This document shows positions 1-11,697 of a stretch of 64,000 bases of DNA, one piece after another. A model generated the notes under the pieces. That model made no database searches. It was not told the origin of the DNA and was given only the letters and a program-made list of their open reading frames with translations. Positions within the stretch are counted from its first letter, which is position 1; every line of letters starts with the position of its first letter. The stretch is taken from contig NC_052622.1 of NCBI RefSeq assembly GCF_016545825.1, forward strand, positions 14,922,120 through 14,986,119, read 5' to 3'. This stretch comes from Eucalyptus grandis. Its lineage: Eukaryota; Streptophyta; Magnoliopsida; Myrtales; Myrtaceae. A program made the translations under genes and the position numbers.

Positions 1-48
1 ATGATGTGACGTATGTGCCTGAGATTGATTAGAATTTGCTGAGTGTGG

Positions 49-3000
49 TGTCGCAACCCGATCTCGCCGCCCCTTGAAATGTCCAAGGTGGGAAAGGTCG
101 GGTTTAGGAGTACTTGATCTCAAGATCGCGAGCTCTCCCAAGCTCGTACCCCACGTGATAGTGGGTTTATTTATGTGATCTAGTTGTTTATAACAACCTA
201 AAAATATACAGGAATCGCAACTAGTCTCATTTTTAGGGGTCGGCTAGAAACCTAATCGAGGGTCGGGAGTGTTTCATCGATTCCTACGCAACCAGATATC
301 TAGGTTCGAGGACTTGAGTTATGCTAATATTGCTATTAGCACATTTTCGGTACCTAAACAATATGTTGTGTTTTTCCTAACATGTCAATGCATTTCTTTT
401 TACATTTTTGGGATCATCAATTCTTAGACTAAGTGATCACGCGTAATTGATCATTTTCATGCTATTAGAAATAGAAAGGAAAACAACCAATGAAATTGAA
501 ATTGCAAGACATTATGTAAGCAATCAAGGAAAAGCAGTAAATCTATTAGGCAGTCCTAAAAAATATAAAAGAGAAAACAATTAAAAAGAAAAGAAAGAAA
601 ACCCACAACTCATCGGGTTTTATACAACGAATGGAACCGAGACATATGTTGGGAAAATGAGCATTACATGATAACGATCGGAGTGGACATCGACCTCCAC
701 CATCTTCACGCCTTACGTCTTCTCCATCTTCGGGGTCCTAATCTAAATCTAATCTAAGGAACAAAGATCCCTTGCCTCATCTTATATGACTAAGACAATG
801 CATATAAATCATTATTATAACGAATAGACATAGGCATAAGATATGAACATGAATCCAGCAAATTCAAGTCACAAACATGACAAAATACAAGGCATGTTTA
901 AAGGTTCGTAAGATCACCTAAACAATATACAAAAATGTGAGGTTGAATGCGAAAAAGGTTTGAGTAAACATTTAACCTAGATCAGAATGCAAAGAAGTCA
1001 CACAAGTCATTAACATTGCAAAAGTGACTTGGAACTAAGAATGTCATGCTTGACAAATTTCAATTGCAATTAACCAAATTGGTGCATGATATTCACATCA
1101 AACGAGATTCAAATATGATATGCCATGCGTTACTGCGAAACTTGTAACACGTGTTTCAAATGTCAAGAAGACAATGAGGCACAAGTTTCATGCAGACAAC
1201 TTCATCAAAAAAAAAATCATCATAGAAATCATAGCACGAATGAAAATCAGTTTAATCTATCATTTGAATTTCCAGAATCAAACATTGATATGGTAACATT
1301 CATTAGGCAAGGCAAACGATAGTCAAATCACACATATAATATGTCTATGGAAAGCTTAAGAAGTCTATTACAAATCTCTAGAAGACATTAAGTCCTAATA
1401 ACATCATCTACCAGCTCATTCCAAGGACCGAAGCATATCAGTCAAAACAGGCATACGAATTTCCACATCAGAGTAGAACACAACAATTTTCCAGAATTAC
1501 TTCCTAACTTTTAAAGAAGATTTCATGTGGCTAATGATATCGGATCAGGGTGTATTATAGCTTGTTGGAAAGCTAGTCGAACCATCTTCAGCTCTCATGA
1601 AGGCATCAAACACAGAAAACCACAGCAACCAGCTCGTATCAGGTCATTTGCACAAAAGGTCATCCGAAACAGAGAATCAATCAGAACAGCAAATCAATCT
1701 AAAACTATTGCAGAATCAACAGACTTTGTAGGTATTTTTGAGCGACCAAATGACATCCGTTATGGGCGTTCGACATATCAAATTGAAGCTCTAAAGGTGT
1801 ATTTTTTTTATGTCTAGAAGAGCTCGAGGTCAAAAAACCTCATCTAGCACCTCGTTTCAGCCAAAACAGAGAGTAACATATCAGGTATACGAAATTGCAG
1901 ATCAAGGCAAATCAAGTTCAATCAACCTCAAGTTTATGATCATTGATCGTCAATCCACAGAAAATCATCCAATAACATTGTATAAAAGCAATGAACCAAA
2001 TGAAGCATTCATAAGAGAAGCAAAGTCAGCAAAAAGAACCTCCTTGCATGTTCAAGTATACTTGGAATTTCCTAACAAGCATGTCAACCACTGTTAACGA
2101 TACAAAAGACTCATTCACTACCATCCAATTTTCATTAAAACAGAACCATCAACATGTTTGAAATGGACATACAGTTGATGAATCAATTAGTAACACAGCG
2201 CACCCAAATGAATGTGTACATGATGACTAGAGCAGCAACTTAATGCTCTCGCAGCATGTATTCGGTATTCGAGATGGTGGCATTCGCTCAATACACTTGT
2301 AATTTCAACACGTGCAGCGAACTGACCAGCAACATTTTCAATGATCTCAAACATAAGTGTTCCAGCAAATCTAAAGTAAGTTAAAAATGGAATACCTATG
2401 ATTTTCAATGAAGAAACAGAACACAACTAGGCAGTCTAATATGTTTACTCATGAAAATGCTGAACTACCATCTCAATCATCTATATCCTGAACCTACGCC
2501 AAACCTTGAAGGACAGATTCAATGGCTGAATTTGGTACAAAAAGCCCAACAATACGCTGTCCATCTGTAGTAGTTTCAATGTGCACAACACGGAGGCGCT
2601 TATGACTTTACCGAGTGACGGAGAAGCAATACCTCAATCAAGCAACGGAAGGCGTTGAAGGCGAGAGAGAGAAAACCTGATCCAGCGAGCCCGATTCAGA
2701 AAGAGAACCACCGATCGAGCGAACAAGCGTTCGATCTCCTAGAAAGAACCAGATCCTCACGATCCCCAACCGCCGGCGCTTGATCTTTGATCGCCCGCCA
2801 ATGGAGGAAAACCCTCGCCTCCGACCTCCGATCTCCAGAAAGAGATAGATCTGCTATCGTCGTCGTCGTCGATGTCGCCGATCGAGAGGGCCGAACCCGC
2901 TCGAGAGCCCCGAGAGAGAAAAACGAAGAAACCGAGAGATCGAGCGAGAGCCACCTTGTGCGTACGAACACCGGTGGCGAAATCTGTAACGAACTCCAAC

Positions 3001-3582
3001 TCCACTCGCCGGAGACGGGGATTTCAGCGGAGGAAGAGCTTATCACCGCCGAGAATAGAGAGCGAGCTCCGGAGATTTAGGGTTTTCTCCCATCTGCCAT
3101 GGAAGAGCTCCATCGAGCAGTTACCGAGAGAAATCATCCGAAAGAGAAGCCGTTTTCTAGAGAGAGAATTAGAGAGCGAGAGAGTTCCCCCCCTCCTCCC
3201 TCTCCCCCGCCCCCGAGAGAAAGAGAGTCCGTTTTTCCCATTTTCTAGAGAGAGAATTAGAGAGTGAGAGAGTTCCCCCCGAGAGAAAAAGAGTCTGTTT
3301 TTCCCGTTTTCTTCGAGAGAGAGGGAACCCGAGAAAGAGAAAGACCATCGTGAAAAGATCTCCCCCTTTCTTTTTGTTTTGTTTTGTTTTTTTAATTGTT
3401 TCCTTTACATTTTTTCTTGTTTTCTTTTCATTCATTTTTTTTTGCTTTTTATCTCTCTTTTTTTCTTCTTTTTTTTTTTAATTTTTTCATTCTTTTTTTA
3501 TTCATTTTTTTGGCTCGTTATTTTTATATTTTTCTTGCAAAATGAATGTTTAAAACGTCGACAAAAATTCCGGGTGTCAACA
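49..3582 (-). repeat. Solo LTR, Ty3/gypsy-like, inserted in copia A
   Basis: The 3534-bp segment starts TGTCGCAACCC and ends GGGTGTCAACA, so both orientations have TG...CA ends. It is flanked by identical 5-bp direct repeats TGTGG (44-48 and 3583-3587). Removing it restores continuous copia coding sequence, which fixes both ends. No gag, pol or second LTR is inside, so it is a solo LTR left by LTR-LTR recombination. Its size and the TGTTGACACCC start on the minus strand fit Ty3/gypsy LTRs; that assignment is from memory of the families. The open frames inside (for example 2872-3267) are low-complexity and not genes. Confidence 0.82.
3160..3345. repeat. Imperfect GAGAGA-rich tandem repeat inside the solo LTR
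   Basis: A block containing 'tctagagagagaattagagag', a run of C/T and 'gagtccgtttttccc' occurs at about 3157-3240 and again at about 3244-3306, with a third degenerate piece at 3300-3345. It is followed by a T-rich tract (3361-3540). The purine-rich plus strand and the T-rich tract fit a low-complexity regulatory or transcribed leader part of a large LTR. No protein function is proposed. Confidence 0.6.
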
Positions 3583-3587
3583 TGTGG

Positions 3588-4790
3588 GGCAGTTGGTAGA
3601 AAATGGATTTAAGGTGATATTTGAAGATGGGAAGTGTTTGATCTTTGACTTAAGTGGTCATGAGCTGTTCAAGATAAAGATGTAACATAAGAGTTTTCTC
3701 TGAATCCTCTTGAGAAGGAGCAAGTGGCATTCAAGTGTTAGGCCGGTGATTCGGAAATATGGCACAAGAGGTTGGGGCACTTTCATCACAAAGGCTTGCT
3801 ATTCATGCAGAGAAATGAAATGGCAACTGGGTTACCAAGCTTGGAGGAGCATATCACAAGGTGCAAGGCTTGTTTTATGGGCAAGTAGACAAGACTTCCC
3901 TTCAAGGAATCCACTTGGAGAGCTATAGAGAAGCTGCAGTTGATTCATACGGATCTATGTAGTCCATAAGTAACTCCTTCACTACATGGTAGCAGGTATT
4001 TTATTATTTTCATTGATGATTATACCAGAATATGCTGGATTTACTTTATGAAGCAAAAGTCAGAAGTTGCTAAGGTATTTTTGAAGTTTAAGAGATGGGT
4101 TGAGAACCAAAGTGGTTGCAAGATTCAGGTCGTCAGATTTGATAATGGAACATAATACACTTCATAGAGGTTTAACTCTTTCTATGAAGAGGCTGGAATT
4201 GAGCATCGGCTTACTACTTTTTACTCTCCATAGCAAAATGGAGTTAGTGAGAGGAAGAATAGAACCGTTATGGAGATGAATAGGTGTTTGTTGCATGAGA
4301 AGAATCTACCAAAAGAGTTTTGGGCAGAAGCAACAAACACATCAGTTTTCTGTTGAATAGACTACCTACAAGGGTATTGGAGAAGAAGACACCCTTTGAA
4401 GCTTGGTTTGGTGTCAAGCCAATTCTAAGAAATTTGAAGGTGTTAGGTTGTTTGTGTTTTTCTCATATTCCACAAGTCAAGAGAGACATGCTAGGAGAGA
4501 AAGCTAAACCTGGGATCTTTGTTGGCTATAGTTTAGTGTCAAAAGCTTACGGGATCTAGCAACCACAGATAGGGAAGGTGATCACTAGCAGGGACGTTCA
4601 GTTCCCAGAAGATGAGAAATGGGACTGGACAAATGAGCCACAAGGCAAGCACAAGGAGGTCTCACTGGAACTTGACGAGCTGGTGGATGATATTCTAGGT
4701 AGAGGTACCAGATTTCTGACTGATATATATCATAGGTGCAATGTGGCTATTTTGGAACCTACAGGTTATGAGGAAGCTAGAAGTGATTAG
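3588..4790 (+). pseudogene. copia A: GAG-pre-integrase and integrase remnants
   Basis: Integrase inserts retrotransposon cDNA into the genome. In several frames the region encodes the pre-integrase domain (LGHF..., CKACFMGK), the core (FIDDYTR, RFDNGT) and the third catalytic Glu in a VSERKN motif, then the C-terminal region (79 readable codons at 4320-4559 containing FEAWFGVKPILRNLKVLGC). In-frame stops include TAG at 3886-3888, 4231-4233 and 4557-4559, each where family members have Gln. The segment is clearly non-functional. The domain assignment is secure; exact domain limits are approximate. Confidence 0.88.
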
Positions 4791-6234
4791 AGGTGGATAA
4801 AGGCAATGAAGGAAGAATTGGCTATGATAGAAAAGAACCAGACATGGGAGCTAGTGGAGAGGCCTGAAGACATGAAGGTGATTGGAGTAAAATGGGTTTT
4901 CAAGACCAAACTCAATCCTAATAGCTTAGTGAATAAGCATAGGACTAGGTTGGTGGTGAAGGGATATGCATAGGTTTGGGGAGTTGATTTCTCAGAAACC
5001 TTTGCTCCTATGGCAAGACTAGATACAATTAAAATGACTCTTGCTTTGGCAGCTCAACAAGGATGGAAGGTGTATCAGTTAGATGTGAAATCTGCATTTT
5101 TTAATGGAGTGTTGCAGGAGGAGATTTATGTTGAGTAGCTAGAAGGCTTTGTCACACTAGGCTAGGAGGAGACAGTTTCTATGCTGAGAAAGGCTCTCTA
5201 TGGCTTGAGGCAAGCTCCCAGAGCATGGTACAGTAAGATAAAAGAGCACTTGTTGGGCCTGGGTTTCAAGAAAAGTCTCAGTAGATCCACTCTATATGTT
5301 AAGAAGTTAGTATCTAACTTAGTGGTGGTGTCTTTTTACATGGATGATATGCTAGTGACAGGGAGTAATAGTGCTCAGATTACTGCATTTAAGCAAGAGA
5401 TGATGAAGATGTTTGAAATGACTGAGTGCGATGTCATATTTTATGGGGATGGGGGTAAGGTAGACTCAGAATGAAGTTTTTATTAGTCAAAAGAAGTACT
5501 TGAAAGAGATCCTGAAGAGATTCAACATGGAGGAGTGCAAGAGTGTGAGTACTCCAATGGGTCAAAAGGAAAGGCTTCAAAAGAAGGATGGATCAAAACT
5601 TGTAGAGGAAAGAGTTTATAGAAGTTTGATTAGCTGTCTTATATATCTCACTGCAATTAGGCCAGACATCATGTTTCCCGTAAGTGTCTTGTCTAGATTT
5701 CTCAATTGTGCAAGTGAGTTGCATATGGTAGCTGCAAAGAGGGTCTTGAGGTACTTGAAATGTACTCTTTCATATGGGATTAAGTTTTGCATAGTTTAGG
5801 AGTTTAAGTTGCAGGGGTATTCTGACAATGACTGCATAGAATCAGTGGATGATATGAGGAGCACTTCAGGTTATTGTTTTACATTTGGGTCAGCATGTAT
5901 TTCTTGGTTTTCAAAGAAGCGGGAAATATTGGCTCAATCAACTACAAAAGCTGAGTTCATTACAACTATTGCAGCTATGAATCAAGCATTATGGTCGAAG
6001 AAGCTGATGGATGATCTGCATTTGCAGCAAGAAGAAGACATAGAAGTATTTGTGGATAATCAAGCTACTCTAGCGATTTCACAAAATCCAATATTTCATG
6101 GAAGAACAAAGCATTTTAAGGTTAGATATTACTTCTTGAGAGAAGTGCAGAAGGCTGGAGAGGTGAAACTGGTGTATTGCAGTTCAGAAAACCAAATTGC
6201 AAATATATTCATTAAGTCATTTCATGTTGGTTGA
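4791..6234 (+). pseudogene. copia A: reverse transcriptase and RNase H remnants
   Basis: The RT part begins near the conserved IGVKWVFKTK motif (about 4880), passes a TAG (4971-4973) in GYA*VWG and another at 5136-5138, and reaches the catalytic YMDD loop at about 5336-5347. Then follow the connection region (5500-5799, PDIMFPVSVLSRF) and RNase H (5809-6234, motifs STSGYCF, STTKAEF, DNQATLAIS, RTKHFKVRYYFLRE). RNase H is the best-preserved piece (141 uninterrupted codons). A frameshift near 5440-5490 separates RT from the connection domain. Confidence 0.9.
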
Positions 6235-6289
6235 TTTGAACTTGTCAGGGCAAAGCTAGTAGTGTGCAGTACTTGATCCAGGAGGAAAG

Positions 6290-6598
6290 TGTTGATGTAT
6301 CAAGGCTGCATTATCTATTTTTTTTGTTAAGTCTGTTTGTTGATGACCTGTTTTTCTAGGAGTTAATTAGTCGTTGTTTTTACTTGGTCAGTCCTATCTT
6401 GTAGGAGTGTTTAGCTGCATGTTTTTTTGGCTATTCTGTTAGTTTGTTGCTGGTTTTGTGGACCAAGCAAGCTGTTAGTTAGTGGGCAACGTGTGTTTGT
6501 GGTAAAGTTTCAGTCTATATTTAAGAAATTTCAGTTTTCTGAATAAAAAATATACAGCTTGTGTTGTCAATTCTTCTTCTGTTCTTTAAGAAACAACA
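6290..6598 (+). repeat. 3' LTR of copia A
   Basis: The LTR begins TGTTGATG right after a purine-rich stretch (ccaggaggaaag, 6278-6289), a plausible polypurine tract for plus-strand priming, and ends AACAACA. At about 309 bp it is short for a plant copia LTR. There is no second LTR in the window to confirm the ends, and no flanking duplication can be tested. Confidence 0.65.
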
Positions 6599-7424
6599 AT
6601 TTCCATGTAATACAAATCTAGTTATCTGTACTTGACCTAATCTGTATTGCTAAAGCGCTTCAATATTTAACCCCAATTTAGAAAAAATCATACCCAAATT
6701 GAGATGACAGGGCGAAGTAAGTGAGCGAGAGCAAGAGAGAAAGAAAATAGAGTAATAGAGGTGGTTAAAGTAAGTTGTAAATCCATTTAACACCTACATT
6801 ATATTCGCTTGTTGGCTATCTACACGTTTGAGGACCTTCTTTGGGTTTAGCACTTATTCAAGGGAATAGATCAATGGTTGATTAATAGAGGTCTGCTCTC
6901 TGTTTGATTGAAAGGCACTAGCCTGCACAGATTATTTTGCGATATTAAAGAAGAGGATTCATTCTTTATACAGGAACCATGACTAAAAATATTCATCTTC
7001 GTAGCGTTAATTAGATTGCAAAATCTTGTCTACTTGCAGAGCAACTAGGCAAGTTAAGTAAACCCAGTGCACTCTGAAGAGGTTGACGAGACAACTTCCT
7101 TGAGAGCAATGGTCACATGTGCTCTGTTGGCCAAGCGTGAGCATCGAGCTGGTTAATTACTGCAATGCTAACTTTTATCAGCTGGGCATCAAACTGTGCA
7201 TAAGCAATTTAACTTCAATATAGAAAATGAATTAAGTCAATTCTCTACACAATGAAGTCATTGGTATGCTGCATGTGAGCTTTTACAGAACTCGGTAAAC
7301 GTAAATCTGATTACAGAGCCCAAACTCGTCAACAACTTTCAACAATTCTTTTCTATAAATCAATCACGTATTCACTTTGGTGAAAAAGATGTACCTGTAC
7401 CATACGGAGAAATGCAACACACTT
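6599..7424. other. Duplicated flank of the receptor-kinase locus, no gene
   Basis: No coding signal. Two parts are paralogous to sequence near the intact receptor kinase. 6800-7050 resembles 51575-51800 (shared words such as 'gagattattttgcgatatta' with one change), and 7085-7290 resembles 52640-52830 (around 'caacttccttgagagca'). In the second locus these blocks are separated by a Mutator-like MITE that is absent here, so this copy acts as the empty-site reference. The segment is a decayed tandem duplicate. Confidence 0.65.
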
Positions 7425-8530
7425 TCATTTGTCACCTTGACCAGAAAGAACTGATGGTAAAAAGGCAGTGGTAGCGGCGAAATAAATATTCCCTTGATGC
7501 ACTCTTTGAGTTTCTTTGACTGAGATCAGAGCAGAGAAGCTGTAATCCAGATCAAACTGGATTTCCATAGCACCATTTACCACCTTGATGATTGTCGACA
7601 TGGCAGGCCTCTTTGTGAAATTACCTTGCAACCATCATGCTGCCATTCTTATCACGTTGGCAGCCTGTTGTCCGTTATAGTTTCCTACATTGATACCACC
7701 CACAAGCCATGGGGTAAGCGCAGGATTTCCTGTCAGAAGATCAGCTACTTCTTCCCACCCGGCTCTCCATTGATACACTCAATGGCCTGCTGTCGCCTGA
7801 CTTCAAATACTGCACCGAAGATGCTTAGGGAATTAAAACAAAACTTCCATTCCTCACGAACTTAACATAAACCGAACAAATCCGAGCTTCCATTCAAAAC
7901 TCAACATAAACCGAATGAGTACTGCTAGCATTTGCATTACTAGAAAGCTTCTAGCAATATATCTGAGGACTAGACTCCACTTGAGAAAACAAACCTGCAC
8001 TAGTCATGGAAAGTGAAAAGCATACCTTGCTCGGTCCAATTCATCCTGAAAAAAGCTCGGCATTGACCTCTGCCCCAGCACAAGCGAATAGTGACCGAAC
8101 GACTGCCAGACCACCGCATCATCCTCATCAAACAACACAAGGTTTCCCAATTCTTCAAACTCAAGCCCACGACTGGCTTACCCACATCGACATCTTTTAG
8201 CACCAAATTGTCTCACAATGTGAGCTCTAGGGTTGTGCTGATTTTGACAGGATTGTTCCGATTAGCACACCACACAGCTTGCGGGAATCTGAAATTTGGG
8301 AGAGTGATGTGGGCGGCATTGGTCTGGAGGATGAAAAACGCGAACAGACAGTAGTTGCATTCACCATTACAAAGCCACCGACGTGGCTAGGAGAGGAGGA
8401 TCCTCGGAGAAGGACCAGTTGCACAAGCGAGCCGTCGGTGAATGGGATGGAGTGATTAACCGCTGCGTCATGCGTCCACTTCGTGTGGACCTTTTGCAGT
8501 CGGATAATCGCGAGTTTTGGCATGGACTGA
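7425..8530 (-). pseudogene. S-domain receptor-like kinase pseudogene P1
   Basis: On the minus strand, 8530 to 8000 resembles the extracellular N-terminal half of the intact gene at 47474-50071: the region before the B-lectin fold, then the stretch near VVWSANRNN, spread over several frames. 7700-7790 resembles the stretch near YQWxxGWxEVADLLT. 7425-7631 encodes only the end of the kinase domain (TKRPAMSTIIKV) and the C-terminal tail. The transmembrane segment and nearly the whole kinase domain are missing, so this is an internally deleted relic and not a soluble receptor. The deletion edge in the kinase tail is similar to that in P4. Confidence 0.82.
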
Positions 8531-8737
8531 GCTCGGGAAATGCGGGAGAAGAACAGACGAAGAACAAAAGAGGAAAGAGCGGAAAACAGGGCACGTAAAA
8601 AACGACCGGAAAATGTTTCTTACACTTTTGGGGCCCACATTATACTGATCTTCCTTTCAAGTGGATAATCTTGATTGAAAAAGCTCACATAATTATACGA
8701 TCGAGAAATAAACCTTTCAAAATGCCACTCTTTGCTA

Positions 8738-9232
8738 TGTTAGGAAAATCCCTTATGATATTTTGAAGATGACAAAATAAACCAAAGGCTACTAATATGT
8801 TTAATAGTTGAGTAACAAATTATGCAGATGATAAATGATTTTATCAAAGTCTATACTCGGAAGAACCGTAAGACAGACTCTATGCTAAAGCTAAACTTAT
8901 ACAGATGTGTCCAGATCTTAAGGCTAAATATGTTCGAAGCAGAATATGTTCAGACTTATGTTCAAATTGTAAAGTCTATTATGAAGATTTCTAGACTTCT
9001 ATGTCAAAGTCTGAAGACTCCCAGGCTTTTGTGTCAAAGTCTATTTTACATCAGAAATCTGCTCACTTTGACAAATTCCAGACTGAACACAAGTAAAGAC
9101 GGAAGACACTCGGACTCTACTTCAGACGAAAGACACTCAGACTTTACTTTCGACAGAACACTCTCAAACTTTACATCCAGAACGAGACACAAGTTCAGAA
9201 CGTAGCAGATTCAGAACGATACAACTTGACAG
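8738..9232 (+). repeat. Partial LTR copy (tandem duplication at the 5' end of E1)
   Basis: Starts TGTTAGGAAAATCCCTTATG and follows the first ~490 bp of the E1 LTR, up to the 'caacttgacag' words, where the LTR starts again at 9233 (gttagggaaatccc). Either a local duplication during reverse transcription or unequal recombination would explain it. The 4/5 target-duplication match only works if this copy belongs to the inserted element. Confidence 0.7.
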
Positions 9233-10558
9233 CGTTAGGGAAATCCCTTATGATGTTTTAAAAATGACAAAATAAATCAAAGGATACTAACGTGTTTAAT
9301 GGTTGAGTAACAAAATATGCAGATGATAGAACATGTAAATGATATTGTCAAAGTCTATTATGAAGATTTCAGACTTTTGTGTCAAAGTCTCAAGACCGAG
9401 ACTTTTGTGTCAAAGTCTGTTTTACATCAAAAGTCTGCCCACTTTGACAAATTCCAGACTGAACCAAAAAACAGACTCTATGCTGAAGCTGAACTAAACC
9501 AGAAGACATACTCTATGCTAAAACTGAACCTGTTTAGACTGTGTCCAGACCTTAAGGCTAAATATGTTCAGAAGCAGAATATGTTCAGACTTACGTCTAG
9601 ATTGTAAAGTCTACTTTAATCTGAAGACTCTCAAATTTTACATCCAGAACGAGACACAAGTTCAGAACGTAGCAGAACGTAATGAAGCATGTTCAGAATG
9701 AAGCAACTTGACAGAACGTAACACAAGCCCCAAACATATAACGGCTAGTGATCTGGTTTGGATTCTCCTTTCCGCAGGGACCAGGAGATTGGATCTAGCC
9801 GTAAGAAGAATGCTTGGATGATAAATAACTACATCATGATAGATTTGATTGACTCAATCTAATTGATTGACAATTGGATCTTGAAGACAAGAACTTTCCA
9901 TACGAAGAAGCTCTACTTATGGAAACCAAGATTCTGTTTGTATGGGTGATCAGAATCAATTTGGCATTCTACTTTTGTCACCAACGGCTACCAAATCTTC
10001 TAGATACAGATCTGTCCAATGGGTAGATTGGAAGACGATCCTCTAGATATTATCCAACGGCTAGTTTGGAAGTGGAGGAGTATTTAAGTAGATCAAGGAC
10101 CAATGAGCAAGTAAGAGATGGAGCGTATAATTTATAATTTTAAAGTCCGAGCGACCTTCGATTATACACTTGTTTCTTATGAGCTTAAATATTTGTGATT
10201 GTGAGAGAAATACCAAAAGAGTAACTTAGTGAAATAGTGTGATCTACCACTAAGTGTCCGCACTCAAAGTTGTAATCTCTTGTTGATTGCATAGTGGAAT
10301 CCAGCAGAAGGTTGTCAGTGTGAGAGAGTAGACGTAGGTTTGATCTAAGCCGAACCACTATAAATTCTATGTTTTTATTCTCTTTCCTAAACTTCTTTAT
10401 TTTGTTCGTAGTTCTATTTAACTGTTAAAGTTTGAACTCACTCAAAGTCTGTTGTTCTTCAGACTCAGTTTCAAAAGTAAATTATTTCTATTGTTCTTTG
10501 CGAAAAATTGTCTTCACACCTATTCACCCTCCTCTAGGTGTTCATACTAGCACTTATA
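9233..10558 (+). repeat. 5' LTR of E1
   Basis: About 1326 bp. It carries many repeats of the 'cagactt...caaagtctg' type in the U3 half, a TATTTAA box at about 10081-10087 within the motif gaggagtatttaag, and the end gttcatactagcacttata. The primer-binding site follows after two bases. The terminal CA is degraded to TA compared with E2 (CTCTCA). Confidence 0.8.
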
Positions 10559-10560
10559 AT

Positions 10561-10572
10561 TGGTATCAGAGG
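10561..10572 (+). promoter_or_regulatory. Primer-binding site of E1
   Basis: TGGTATCAGAGG differs at one base from TGGTATCAGAGC, the sequence complementary to the 3' end of initiator tRNA-Met that most plant copia elements use to prime minus-strand synthesis. It lies two bases after the LTR. Confidence 0.85.
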
Positions 10573-10650
10573 CAAGTGCTCGTTTTATTATAGTGTTTTT
10601 ACTTTTGAGTTAAAGATCTTCTATGACTAGTATTTTGGCACTAGGACTTA

Positions 10651-11697
10651 GGGTGCATTTGGGAACCACTTTCCAAAGTCCTTTGGGGGTCCAAAGCCCC
10701 TTGGGCAAATGCAAGTGTGTTTGGCATTTGTTTTGGGTTTGCATTCCCCAAATGCCAGCTTCACAAGGTGAAAGCCCAAGTCAAGCCCAAGTCGGGTTGG
10801 GGGCTGCCTTGGGCTTTCAGCTACCAAAATGCTGAGCTTGAGGTACTAAAATTTTTTTTCTTCCCAAATTATCCTCAATGATTTTTCGTTTGTCCGGTTT
10901 TGCCCTCACTATTCATCATCTTCTTCTTCTTATTTCTCGAGCGGTCGCCGACGAAGAAAAGGGCGAGTAGGCGTCGCGCGACCGTCGCCCGGACGACCAA
11001 TGCCGGGGGTGGTGCGGCGACGCGGGGTGGTGCAACCGCCGCGCCATTTGGGTCACAACAGTGCAGGTCGCCGCGACCCGCATTTGGGGCGGCGGGTCGC
11101 GGGGAGGACCTTGCTGCCCCAATCGGGTCGCGCGACCTCGCCGCCCTCGGATCTAGGTCACGGCGGCGTCGAGCGACCTCCCAGACCTTGCCGCCCCAGA
11201 TCCGGGGCGGCGAGGTCGCGCGACCCGCCGCGACCCGGGATTCGGGGTGGCGAGGTCCTCCCGCGACCTCGACGCCTTGGATCTAGGTCGCCGGAGGTTG
11301 AAGCGGTGTCACGCGACCTTGCCGCCCAGATCTCCGGGGTCGCCGGAGGTCACAACGGCATTGCGCGACCTCGCCGCCTTAGATCCAAGGTTGTCGAAGG
11401 TCGTGACGGTCGCGCGACCTTGCCGCCCCGCATCCGGGTCGCCGGAGGTCGCCGAGGTCGCCGGTGGGCTGATGCCCTTGCTGGTCAATTTTTTAAAATT
11501 TTTCTTTTGATAATTTTTTTTATTACAAAGATCCTTTGTAAATGTAATTCCTCAAACACCATTTTGCTCAAAGTATTTCACAAAGGGCTTTCAAAATACA
11601 ATTTACCAAACACAATTGCATTTTGGAAAACACATTTAACTCAAAGGTCTTTGCATTTTCCTAAAAACTTTCCCCAAAAGTCTTCCCAAATGCACCC
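10651..11697. mobile_element. PIF/Harbinger-type TIR element (1047 bp) with GC-rich core
   Basis: The ends are perfect 15-bp inverted repeats (GGGTGCATTTGGGAA). The element is flanked by the 3-bp duplication TTA (10648-10650 and 11698-11700), the usual target of PIF/Harbinger transposases. Comparison with E2 gag shows the uninterrupted site, so both ends are certain. There is no transposase. The core (about 10950-11470) is GC-rich, repeats words such as 'gcgcgacc' and 'ccggaggtc', and has open frames in several phases that look like low-complexity sequence. It disrupts the E1 gag about 28 bases after the ATG. Confidence 0.9.

Larger units (their letters stand above)
1..6598 (+). mobile_element. 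Decayed Ty1/copia retrotransposon A (5' part outside window)
   Basis: The first 48 bases already read as the copia stretch before the GAG-pre-integrase domain, and the same reading resumes after the solo LTR at 3588 (short motif VENGFKVIFEDGK). Order along the plus strand: pre-integrase zinc region, integrase core, integrase C-terminal region (KAKPGIFVGYS), reverse transcriptase (YMDD), RNase H, polypurine stretch and 3' LTR. This order (integrase before RT) defines Ty1/copia. The 5' LTR and gag lie outside the window. Many stops and frameshifts make it inactive. Several stops are TAG where CAG would be expected, as in a long-methylated copy. Confidence 0.93.

Noticed and set aside
2696..3435. 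Several overlapping ORFs that look like a gene start with a GA-rich leader
   Set aside because: They lie in the interior of a solo LTR with clean target duplications. All frames are simple-sequence and no conserved domain is visible.
3379..3612. Phe-rich hydrophobic ORF resembling membrane segments
   Set aside because: Translation of a T-rich low-complexity tract inside the solo LTR.
8822..9730. Repeated 'caaagtctg'/'cagacttt' words suggesting a CRISPR-like or satellite array
   Set aside because: Spacing and sequence are irregular and the words belong to the U3 part of the LTR family, also present at 17540-17900 and 59420-59770.
10561..10572. tRNA-like sequence next to an LTR
   Set aside because: It is a primer-binding site complementary to a tRNA end and not a tRNA gene; the same holds for 39660 and 60500.
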